Assembly: GCF_009811755.1 (NCBI RefSeq)
Contig: NZ_BLIV01000007.1
Span: 62,001-126,000 of the forward strand
DNA length: 64,000 nucleotides
Source: Roseobacter cerasinus
Lineage (GTDB): Bacteria; Pseudomonadota; Alphaproteobacteria; Rhodobacterales; Rhodobacteraceae
Direction: 5' to 3'
The notes beneath the pieces were generated by a model, which saw nothing but the letters and a program-made list of their open reading frames with translations, did not search any database and was not told the origin of the DNA. Made by a program: the position numbers and the translations under genes. Below, in pieces: positions 57,099 to 64,000 of the stretch (positions are counted from its first letter, which is position 1; each line of letters starts with the position of its first letter).

Positions 57099-57316
57099 GA
57101 GATGCAGTCAGCGCGGTGTCGCATGGCCTGTCGCCAATGGCGCAAGCCTGCCGACCTCTAGACCCTACCGCGCTGCCTGACCGCTCGGATCGTCTTGCCT
57201 GATCTTGCCCTCGTCTTCACGCCCTCGCGTGGATGCAGGCTCAGGCCAAAGAGACGGACCAGCCAGCCGGTCTGAGCAGAGCCGGATTACATTTTAGTCG
57301 CAGGTGCTCAGACTGC

Positions 57317-57351
57317 GGATGCCCGGTTTCTCCCCCAAGAGCCGGGCATCC
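57317..57351. terminator. Hairpin after the MttB-family gene
   Basis: GGATGCCCGG (57317-57326) is perfectly inverted as CCGGGCATCC (57342-57351) with a 15-nt loop, 7 nt past the gene's stop. No T-run follows on the minus strand. The 260-nt gap to the EF-hand gene has no other supported feature. Confidence 0.5.
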
Positions 57352-57358
57352 TTGCGTT

Positions 57359-58897
57359 CTACGCAGGCAGGTGAATGGCAAAGCGGCTCCGGATTGCCGC
57401 ATCGAGATCCGGATCGAACCGCGCTTTCGCGCGCTCTGCCAGGATCTCCTGCTTGCGTCGGGTGGCCTTGGCAATCAGGTCGGGCTTGCCCAATTCGTCC
57501 CACTCCTTGGGAGAGGTGCGATCGCCGAAGGCGGGATAGACGTGGTCCTGCTGCATCCGCCCCAGCGTCTGCTCGGTGCCCAGATAGTGCCCCGGGCCAC
57601 CCATGCAGACCTGGCGGATCTGATCCACCGCCATGGTATCCTCTGTCACCTCAATGCCGCGCACGCAGCGCATGGCCTGCCCGATGAGATCATCCCCCAG
57701 AATCAGAGATTCGTGGCAGAAGCCTAAGAGCGACGCATGCATGCCCGCCGCCTCATAAACCATGTTGAGCCCAGACAGCCCTGCCATCACGTTGGAGCAC
57801 ATCTGCTCCCAGCCGGCCTGCATGTCGGGCATTTTGGCATCGGTGATGCCTGCCGCAGCGCCGCCGGGCAGGTCGTAATACTTGTGCATCTGCGCGCAGC
57901 CCGCGGTCAGCAGGGCCTGCTCGCCCGAGCCGCCGGTCATCGCCCCTGTGCGCAGGTCGAGACCAAAGGGCCAGGTGCCAAACACCGCCGGATGTCCGGG
58001 CCGCACCGCATTCACATAGACCAGACCGGCGAGGCATTCGGCCACCGATTGTACGATGGCGCCCGCGATGGTCGAGGGGGCCGTTGCCCCGGCCATGCCC
58101 GCTGAGAGCAGCAGCACCGGCATGCCTGCCTTGATGCACTCTTCCATGACCTCGCAGGATTCGGTGGCGAATTTCATCGGCGGCACCACAAAACAGTTGG
58201 TGTTGCTCACAAAAGGGCGCGCGCGCCAGGCGGCTTCACCGCCTGCGATCATGTGCAAAAGCTCCACCCCATGCTTTACAAATTCCGGTTCGCAGAATGA
58301 GGTGCCGATATGTTTTGTGGTGCCCGCGCAGCAGGCGTAGATGGAGTTCACATCCAATTCGAGATTGTCGGTGATATCCCGGCAGACGATGGGGCGTTGC
58401 ACGAAGTGAATGTTATCGAGCATATCGGCAATTCGTGCGGCATCATGCAGATCCTGCACACCACATTCGCGGTAGCTGTTGTCGTTGACATCGACCAGAT
58501 GCACAGCGGCTCCGGCAGTGCCGTAGTGCACACGGGTGCCGGAGAGGTCCAGGTCGTGTGCCGGATCGCGCCCCATCAAAGTGACCGTCCGATTGGCGCG
58601 GGCTAGGGTGTCTTCTACCAACGCACGGGGGAAACGGATACGCCCGTCCTCGCCCTGGATCGCGCCTGCAGCGGTCAGATAGGCCACGCCTGAGGGGGGC
58701 GCGTCGGCGAGGCCGATCTGCTCCAGCGCCAGCAGGGCTGAGGCGTGGATATTGTCCATATCCAAGGCGGTCAGCGGTTGATAGGTGCCGCCGGGCATGC
58801 CGGGACGAATTGGCCGCAGATGATCTGCCAGAGGTGCATTGCGTGCTGCGCGACGGGCCGAGCGGCCGCCACTGCGGGATTGAGTACGTTGTGTCAT
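57359..58897 (-). CDS. MttB-family (trimethylamine methyltransferase-like) protein without pyrrolysine
   Basis: A 512-aa corrinoid-dependent methyltransferase homologue. The TIM-barrel region has NIHASALLALEQIGL, VHYGTAGAAVHLVD, CCAGTTKHIGTSFC, SNTNCFVVPPMKFA and GMPVLLLSAGMAGATAPSTIAGA. No amber codon is read through, so it belongs to the non-pyrrolysine MttB superfamily. Characterised members demethylate glycine betaine, carnitine or proline betaine. The ATG at 58897 has AGGA 6 nt upstream. No corrinoid protein or activase gene is adjacent, so partner and substrate are unknown. A 30-codon ORF precedes it. Confidence 0.87.
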   Translation of the reverse strand: MTQRTQSRSGGRSARRAARNAPLADHLRPIRPGMPGGTYQPLTALDMDNIHASALLALEQIGLADAPPSGVAYLTAAGAIQGEDGRIRFPRALVEDTLARANRTVTLMGRDPAHDLDLSGTRVHYGTAGAAVHLVDVNDNSYRECGVQDLHDAARIADMLDNIHFVQRPIVCRDITDNLELDVNSIYACCAGTTKHIGTSFCEPEFVKHGVELLHMIAGGEAAWRARPFVSNTNCFVVPPMKFATESCEVMEECIKAGMPVLLLSAGMAGATAPSTIAGAIVQSVAECLAGLVYVNAVRPGHPAVFGTWPFGLDLRTGAMTGGSGEQALLTAGCAQMHKYYDLPGGAAAGITDAKMPDMQAGWEQMCSNVMAGLSGLNMVYEAAGMHASLLGFCHESLILGDDLIGQAMRCVRGIEVTEDTMAVDQIRQVCMGGPGHYLGTEQTLGRMQQDHVYPAFGDRTSPKEWDELGKPDLIAKATRRKQEILAERAKARFDPDLDAAIRSRFAIHLPA

Positions 58898-58931
58898 TTG
58901 CTGTCCTGTAGAGAAAAGAAAGGGATGTCGC

Positions 58932-59024
58932 TCACCCCATCGCAGGACGTCCCCGCGCAGCCCGCCCGCGATCCGCACCGATGGTGCGCACGATCAGTTT
59001 GATCTTGCTGAGATCGTCTTGCAT
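58932..59024 (-). CDS. Small ORF (30 aa) upstream of the MttB-family gene
   Basis: ATG at 59024 is preceded by AAAGGAG 6 nt away, one of the best ribosome-binding sites in the window. It encodes a basic, polar 30-residue peptide (MQDDLSKIKLIVRTIGADRG and so on) ending at TGA, 34 nt before the MttB-family start. It may be a leader peptide, an independent small protein, or a translation-coupling ORF. The peptide matches nothing I recognise. Confidence 0.5.
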   Translation of the reverse strand: MQDDLSKIKLIVRTIGADRGRAARGRPAMG

Positions 59025-59298
59025 GCGGTGCTCCTTTCCGACTGTTAGCGTTCGACAAAACGGTCCCGCCGGTCAAGCCTGTTTGCGACGTGGTGTCGTT
59101 TTCCGACTTTTTGAGCAGAGGGCGGGACGCAGCAAGGTCTCGCCGACGGAAAACGCCTCCCAGCCGGGCTTTGAGCCTGTTTCCGCCACCTCTCGTTTGA
59201 TTGATCGCGGGGGGATTGAACCAATTCGATGCATTCACAGTTATCCCTCCAAGGACGGCAGGAAATGTCGCCCGGGATCCCAGAATGAGGACATGACA

Positions 59299-59901
59299 AT
59301 GAAGAACGTTTTGAGTGCAGCAGCCGCGATTGCCGCGACAACCCTTATGACGGCCCCCGTACTGGCGGGGTCTCTGGAGGAGCCGGTGATTGAACCGGTC
59401 ACAACCGCACCGCCGCCTGCACCGGTCTACACAGGAGGCGACTGGACAGGCTTCTATGCCGGTGGGCAGATCGGTAATCTGGATGTCGACGGTGAGGGCG
59501 GCCTTGCCGGTGTTGGTGGCGATGACACCACTTACGGTTTGCACGCCGGTTACAACTACGACTTTGGCACCTGGGTTGTGGGGGGTGAGCTTGATTATGA
59601 CGACGCAAGCGTCGACCTGAGCCCCGGCAGCGCATCGGTCGATTCCGTTTGGCGCGCCAAGCTGCGCGGCGGGTATGACTTTGGCCGCACGCTGCTCTAT
59701 GCAACCGCAGGTCTGGCGGATCTGGACACGTCGATTGGCAGCGACACGGGCGAATTCTACGGTCTTGGTGTGTCCTACAAGGCGACCGAGCAGTTCATCG
59801 TCTCAGGTGAGTACCTGATGCATGACTTCTCCGACATTGGCACCACCGGCGCTGACGCCGACGCGGATGCCTTCACAATCCGGGCCTCCTGGCAGTTCTA
59901 A
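59299..59901 (+). CDS. Outer-membrane beta-barrel protein (Omp25-like)
   Basis: A 200-aa exported protein. The signal peptide is at residues 1-23 (VLSAAAAIAATTLMTAPVLAG). A Pro/Thr-rich segment (EPVTTAPPPAPVYTGGDWTGFYAGGQIG) leads into an eight-stranded barrel with alternating hydrophobic residues, ending in the aromatic FTIRASWQF typical of BAM-dependent insertion. AGGA lies 7 nt before the ATG at 59299; an ATG two codons earlier is too close to it. Function is probably structural or a small pore. Confidence 0.87.
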   Translation: MKNVLSAAAAIAATTLMTAPVLAGSLEEPVIEPVTTAPPPAPVYTGGDWTGFYAGGQIGNLDVDGEGGLAGVGGDDTTYGLHAGYNYDFGTWVVGGELDYDDASVDLSPGSASVDSVWRAKLRGGYDFGRTLLYATAGLADLDTSIGSDTGEFYGLGVSYKATEQFIVSGEYLMHDFSDIGTTGADADADAFTIRASWQF

Positions 59902-59926
59902 CTGCCTCCTCCTCCCCCCGGATCGG

Positions 59927-59962
59927 GGCCCGGCACCTTTTCTCCCTCCCCGGTGCCGGGCC
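59927..59962 (+). terminator. Terminator-like hairpin after the barrel protein gene
   Basis: GGCCCGGCACC (59927-59937) is perfectly inverted as GGTGCCGGGCC (59952-59962), a strong 11-bp stem with a 14-nt loop between the convergent barrel and aminotransferase genes. Only a weak TTACCTT follows. Confidence 0.6.
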
Positions 59963-59967
59963 TTACC

Positions 59968-61140
59968 TTATGCGGCCAGTTGTTCTGCGTGCCTGCAGAG
60001 CGTCTTGAGCGCCCGCGCGAAGGCGTCGTCTTCAATGGTCATGGCCACGCGGATGTGCCCTGCTGCGGCTGCTCCAAAGCTTTCCCCCGGCATGACCGCG
60101 ATATGATGCTGTTCCAGCAGGTCATAGGCAAAGGCCTCGCCGGTCAGGCCGGTCGCACGCACATCCAGCATCAGATACATTGCCCCTTGAGATGGGATCA
60201 GGCTGAGCGTGTTCTGGCGGGCCATGACGTTGCGCGCAATCGCGCGCCGGCGGCGGAACGGGGCGGCGATGTCGGCCTCGAAGGCTTCGCCCAGGTTCAG
60301 CGCAAAGACGCTTGCATCCTGAATGTAGCCGGGCACGCCGTAGGTCGTATGTGTGGCCAGGGTGATCAGATCGGCGATCACCTCTTCCGGCCCGACAATC
60401 CAGCCACAGCGCGAGCCGGTCATCGCGTGGGATTTTGACATCGATCCCACCACCAGCGTACGCTCCGCCATGCCGGGCAGGGCGCGGGGGCTGACGTGCT
60501 GCCCCTCCCAGACCTGCGTGTCATAGACCTCATCCGAGATCAGCCAGAGATCATCTTCGCGGCAGACATCGGCAATCGTGCGCAGCGTGGCATTTGAATA
60601 GACCACACCCGTCGGGTTGTTCGGGGTGTTGATGAGCAGTGATGCGGCCGCCTTGGCGTGCGCTTGAAGAGCCTCGGCGCGCGGCTGGAAGGCATCTTCG
60701 GCCTGCGCCGTGATGACCTGCGGACAGGCACCTGCGCCGCGCAGCGTGCCGGGATAGGTGGCATAATAGGGGTCGATGTAGAGCGCTGTGTCGCCCGGAT
60801 CACAGGCGGCCATATGCGCCGCAAACAGCGCCGCTTGCCCGCCCGGTGTGATCACCACGTTGTCTCGGGTGGTGGGCACCCCGGTGCGGGCCTGCACCCG
60901 CGCCGCTACGGTGTCACGCAGGGATGAGGTGCCAGGCACGGCGGCATAACCGGTGTGCCCCGCCATGGCCCTGCGGTGCATTTCCTGCAGGATCGGCGCG
61001 GCGGTTCGGACATCATGCTCGCCGATGGTCAGCTCGGTCACCGCGATGCCGTCGGCGATCATGGCGCGCGCTTTGAGAAAGACGTCCCACCCGTCCGAGC
61101 CGCCGCCTGTGAGCCCCCTGATCCGCTGTGATCGCTGCAT
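59968..61140 (-). CDS. PLP-dependent aminotransferase (aspartate/tyrosine type)
   Basis: A 390-aa fold-type I aminotransferase. The PLP lysine lies in VGSMSKSHAMTGSRCGW near residue 230. NTPNNPTGVVYS and ISDEVYDTQVW bind the cofactor, and TPGGQAALFAA holds the phosphate. AGGAG lies 6 nt before the ATG at 61140, so it is chosen over two in-frame ATGs upstream. It is divergent from cysS over 224 bp. Substrate is unknown. Confidence 0.88.
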   Translation of the reverse strand: MQRSQRIRGLTGGGSDGWDVFLKARAMIADGIAVTELTIGEHDVRTAAPILQEMHRRAMAGHTGYAAVPGTSSLRDTVAARVQARTGVPTTRDNVVITPGGQAALFAAHMAACDPGDTALYIDPYYATYPGTLRGAGACPQVITAQAEDAFQPRAEALQAHAKAAASLLINTPNNPTGVVYSNATLRTIADVCREDDLWLISDEVYDTQVWEGQHVSPRALPGMAERTLVVGSMSKSHAMTGSRCGWIVGPEEVIADLITLATHTTYGVPGYIQDASVFALNLGEAFEADIAAPFRRRRAIARNVMARQNTLSLIPSQGAMYLMLDVRATGLTGEAFAYDLLEQHHIAVMPGESFGAAAAGHIRVAMTIEDDAFARALKTLCRHAEQLAA

Positions 61141-61364
61141 CGCCATCTCCTGCTTGTCCGACATGGCAGGAGCACAGAGGCCCCGCGATTCGTCAATCGG
61201 CCTTGACCGCCGCTGCCGCCCCGCGTTAGGAAAGAGCATGACCCGGAGCACAGTCATCTGCTGCATTATTATCTGCTGATCGCATAAAGCGGGCAGTTTT
61301 AGGTCATTTCCAACCTCTTCCAAGATTGCTAAGCCCGCGTCACCTCCGCGCAAGGACGCCTGTC

Positions 61365-62747
61365 ATGACGACACTCACGCTCTACAACACGAAGACCCGG
61401 TCGAAGGAGGAGTTTGCCCCCATCGACCCCGAGAATGTGCGCATGTATGTCTGCGGGCCGACGGTCTATGATCGTGCGCATCTGGGCAACGCGCGGCCCG
61501 TGATCGTCTTCGATGTGCTTTTCCGGCTGCTGCGGCATGTCTACGGTGAAGAGCACGTGACCTACGTGCGGAATTTCACGGATGTGGATGACAAGATCAA
61601 CGCGCGCGCCGCCGAGTCCGGCCGTTCAATCGGGGACATCACAGCCGAGACAACGCAATGGTTCTTGGACGATATGAAAGCGGTCGGCGCGCTGGAGCCC
61701 ACCGCCATGCCGCGCGCGACACAGTATATCGCGCAGATGGTCGAGATGATCTCGGGCCTGATCGCCAAGGGCCACGCCTATGAGGCCGAGGGCCATGTGC
61801 TCTTTGCCGTCGAGAGCTATGCCGAGTATGGCGCGCTCTCGGGGCGGTCGGTGGACGACATGATCGCGGGCGCGCGCGTGGAAGTGGCACCGTACAAGCG
61901 CAACCCGATGGATTTCGTGCTCTGGAAGCCGTCGTCGGAGGAGCTGCCCGGATGGGACAGCCCCTGGGGCCGGGGCCGCCCGGGCTGGCATATCGAGTGC
62001 TCCGCCATGGCGCATGACCTTTTGGGCGAACGCTTCGACATCCACGGCGGTGGCATCGATCTGCAGTTTCCGCACCACGAGAACGAAATCGCCCAGTCGC
62101 GCTGCGCAGGCCACGGCTTTGCCAATTTCTGGATGCACAACGAGATGCTTCAGGTCGAGGGCAAGAAGATGTCCAAGTCCTTGGGCAATTTCTTCACCGT
62201 GCGCGATTTGCTCGACCAGGGCGTGCCGGGTGAGGTGATCCGCTTTGTAATGCTGAGCACGCATTATCGCAAACCTATGGACTGGACCGAGAAGAAGCGG
62301 GAGGAGGCGGAGCGGACGTTGCGGAAGTGGTACCATCTCGTTGGGCTTGCTGGAGCCGCAAGCGAGTATCCTCCGTTGATGGCTGCCCTCAGCGACGATC
62401 TGAATACGCCAGAAGCCATCAAGTTACTGCATCATTTAGCGAATGCGGGTGATGTGAATACGCTAATTTTTGGACTTGGCACTCTGGGACTTTGGCCAGG
62501 AGAGGTACCACAGTGGGCCAAGGTCCCAGGCTTCACAGACGCCGAAACAGGACTTTTGTCTGACCTGATGCTGCGACGAGAGTCCGCACGTCGACGTAAG
62601 GACTTTGCGGAGGCCGACCGTATAAGAGATGGCCTAGTTCGCGCTGGTGTCGAGATACGCGACACCAGTGATGGCACAGTTTTCAACAAACTCCTAAATT
62701 TCGACGTCGATGTCTTAGACAGGGTCTGGGGTGGAGAGTCATGCTGA
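61365..62747 (+). CDS. cysS: Cysteinyl-tRNA synthetase
   Basis: CysS (460 aa) charges tRNA-Cys. The zinc-binding start is [19 protein letters not shown] (about residues 25-43, with the HIGH-like HLGN). [10 protein letters not shown] and HHENEIAQS carry zinc ligands, and KMSKSLGN is near residue 270. The C-terminal third (from about 62340) uses TTA, CTA, ATA and AGA codons that are scarce in the N-terminal part and in neighbours, suggesting a recombinant gene. Length is within the family range. The ATG at 61365 is chosen from the family N-terminus. Confidence 0.95.
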   Translation: MTTLTLYNTKTRSKEEFAPIDPENVRMYVCGPTVYDRAHLGNARPVIVFDVLFRLLRHVYGEEHVTYVRNFTDVDDKINARAAESGRSIGDITAETTQWFLDDMKAVGALEPTAMPRATQYIAQMVEMISGLIAKGHAYEAEGHVLFAVESYAEYGALSGRSVDDMIAGARVEVAPYKRNPMDFVLWKPSSEELPGWDSPWGRGRPGWHIECSAMAHDLLGERFDIHGGGIDLQFPHHENEIAQSRCAGHGFANFWMHNEMLQVEGKKMSKSLGNFFTVRDLLDQGVPGEVIRFVMLSTHYRKPMDWTEKKREEAERTLRKWYHLVGLAGAASEYPPLMAALSDDLNTPEAIKLLHHLANAGDVNTLIFGLGTLGLWPGEVPQWAKVPGFTDAETGLLSDLMLRRESARRRKDFAEADRIRDGLVRAGVEIRDTSDGTVFNKLLNFDVDVLDRVWGGESC

Positions 62748-62825
62748 TGGTTCGGAAAACCGATGCGCTGGGTGCGATAGCGGATGCATTACTGAAGGAC
62801 AGCGCCCGAGCCTGGGGGGGCGTGA

Positions 62826-62876
62826 AGCGCCCTCCCGTGGGGAGGGTCGGGCGCAGTCCGGGCCTGCAGCCCGGAC
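62826..62876. other. Paired GC hairpins upstream of citramalate synthase
   Basis: GCGCCC...GGGCGC encloses CCCTCCC-GT-GGGGAGGG, and GTCCGGGC-CTGCA-GCCCGGAC follows at 62856-62876. Both lie in the 250-nt gap between cysS and the citramalate synthase gene. They may terminate cysS transcripts or fold the next leader. Confidence 0.45.
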
Positions 62877-62923
62877 ACGTGGTTCTGCTAAGTAGACGTT
62901 CCATCCATAACCACCCACGCAAC

Positions 62924-62981
62924 GGTGGCCCAAGGCCCACCGCACCTGCCAGCCGACAGGTTCGGCGGGCTTCAGGCCGCC
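62924..62981. repeat. Palindromic intergenic element, family B (diverged copy)
   Basis: GGTGGCCCAAGGCCCACC and GGCGGGCTTCAGGCCGCC form imperfect arms around CGCACCTG/CAGGTTCG. This matches the layout and core sequence of the element at 56015-56087. Confidence 0.6.
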
Positions 62982-62997
62982 GCCCGGGACAACCATC

Positions 62998-64000
62998 ATG
63001 ACCCGCGAGCGGCTCTTTCTCTACGACACCACCCTGCGCGATGGGCAGCAGACCCAAGGCGTGCAGTTCTCGACCGAGGAAAAGCGCGCCATCGCTGAGG
63101 CGCTGGACACACTCGGCGTGGACTACATCGAAGGCGGCTGGCCTGGCGCCAACCCCACCGACAGCGCCTTCTTCGAGGCTTCGCCCAAAACCCGCGCCAC
63201 AATGACGGCCTTCGGCATGACCAAACGCGCTGGCATGTCCGCCGAGAACGACGATGTCCTCGCCGCCGTCCTCAACGCCGGCACCCAGGCCGTCTGCCTC
63301 GTCGGCAAGACCCATGACTTCCACGTGCGCGCTGCCCTGGGCATCTCGGAGCAGGAAAACACCGAGAACATCGCCCGCTCCATCGCGCACCTCACATCCC
63401 AGGGCCGCGAAGCGCTCTTTGACGCCGAACACTTCTTCGACGGCTATCGCGCCAACCCGGACTACGCGCTGGAGGCTGTCAAAGCGGCCCATGACGCGGG
63501 CGCCCGCTGGGTGGTGCTCTGCGACACCAATGGCGGCACGCTGCCCGCTGACGTCCACCGCATCACGGCCGAGGTCATCGCCGCAGGCATCCCCGGCGAC
63601 CGCTTGGGCATCCACACCCACAATGACACCGAGAACGCGGTGGCCTGCACGCTCGCCGCCGTCGACGCAGGTGCGCGGCAGATCCAGGGCACGCTCAACG
63701 GCCTGGGCGAGCGCTGTGGCAACGCCAATCTCACGGCGCTCATCCCGATCCTGTTGCTGAAAGAGCCCTACGCCAGCCGCTTCGAGATCGGCGTCACCCG
63801 CGAGGCGCTGACAGGCCTCACCCGCACCAGCCGCATGCTCGATGAAATCCTCAACCGCGTGCCCTTCCGCCAAGCAGCCTTTGTGGGCTCCTCGGCCTTC
63901 GCGCATAAGGCGGGGCTGCACGCCTCGGCGATCCTCAAGGACCCCACCACCTACGAACACATCGACCCCGCCGACGTGGGCAACACCCGCATCATCCCGA
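62998..64000 (+). CDS. cimA: Citramalate synthase (partial, continues beyond window)
   Basis: The first 334 codons are present and the frame is open to the window end. LFLYDTTLRDGQQTQGVQFS (residues 6-25) is the metal-binding start of the LeuA/NifV/CimA family. VDYIEGGWPGANPTDSAFF is typical of citramalate synthase over 2-isopropylmalate synthase. HTHNDTENAVA (His ligands) and GTLNGLGERCGNANL complete the active site. The enzyme condenses pyruvate and acetyl-CoA to citramalate, giving a threonine-independent route to isoleucine. The C-terminal regulatory domain is not seen. Confidence 0.9.
   Translation, partial: MTRERLFLYDTTLRDGQQTQGVQFSTEEKRAIAEALDTLGVDYIEGGWPGANPTDSAFFEASPKTRATMTAFGMTKRAGMSAENDDVLAAVLNAGTQAVCLVGKTHDFHVRAALGISEQENTENIARSIAHLTSQGREALFDAEHFFDGYRANPDYALEAVKAAHDAGARWVVLCDTNGGTLPADVHRITAEVIAAGIPGDRLGIHTHNDTENAVACTLAAVDAGARQIQGTLNGLGERCGNANLTALIPILLLKEPYASRFEIGVTREALTGLTRTSRMLDEILNRVPFRQAAFVGSSAFAHKAGLHASAILKDPTTYEHIDPADVGNTRIIP

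Noticed and set aside
62683-63960. Minus-strand frame opposite citramalate synthase
   Set aside because: The plus strand has the conserved synthase motifs; the minus translation is compositionally biased and unrecognised.

Overview
The window is about 62% GC and tightly packed. It looks like chromosome of a Rhodobacteraceae (Roseobacter-group) alphaproteobacterium. Supporting signs are a fused indolepyruvate oxidoreductase, a GAAC/GTTC-type SOS box before lexA, a double cold-shock-domain protein, a B12-dependent ribonucleotide reductase, a gene-transfer-agent-type endolysin/holin pair, a non-pyrrolysine MttB homologue, and several families of palindromic intergenic repeats. No prophage, plasmid, IS element, rRNA operon or CRISPR array was seen. 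One tRNA (Pro, UGG) is present.

Layout. 1-2.9 kb: a small regulatory/accessory block (MerR fragment, SDR oxidoreductase, MAPEG and YciI-like proteins, divergent TetR). 3-12.3 kb: housekeeping on the minus strand (dnaB, pyrE, pyrC, a glycosyltransferase, purL) around a plus-strand MoxR/VWA pair. 12.6-25 kb: lysR divergent from the 1139-aa indolepyruvate ferredoxin oxidoreductase, then acyltransferase, murI, argC, ccmE, endolysin, holin, ccmF, ccmH and a PaaG-type enoyl-CoA hydratase. 25-36 kb: small hypothetical gene, gltA, gltX, comEC, and a minus-strand supra-operon trpG-trpD-ung-trpC-moaC-moeA-lexA. 36-46 kb: divergent polysaccharide deacetylase, GGDEF-EAL protein, M14-type deacylase, trpE, a PpiD-like foldase and an aminotransferase. 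46-51 kb: gpt, two LysE exporters, fabI, pdxH, cold-shock protein, DUF192 protein, tRNA-Pro. 51-64 kb: nrdJ with tandem NrdR boxes, an ECF sigma factor, an EF-hand protein, an MttB homologue with a 30-codon ORF before it, an outer-membrane beta-barrel protein, a second aminotransferase, cysS, and citramalate synthase running off the end.

How the genes fit together. Pyrimidine (pyrC, pyrE), purine (purL, gpt), tryptophan (trpE, trpGDC), arginine (argC) and isoleucine (citramalate synthase) genes give a biosynthetic core. CcmE, CcmF and CcmH belong to cytochrome c maturation. The endolysin/holin pair sits inside that group and matches the type that releases gene transfer agents. Many neighbours are coupled by 4-nt ATGA/GTGA overlaps. 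The most informative non-coding signals are a MerR-type promoter with a 19-bp spacer before the SDR gene, a TetR operator candidate, an SOS box, paired NrdR boxes spaced 31 bp apart, structured leaders before the cold-shock gene and a small unknown gene, and at least three palindromic repeat families.

Starts were set from ribosome-binding sites, overlaps and family lengths. Functions are inferred from motifs read by eye; no database search was run.
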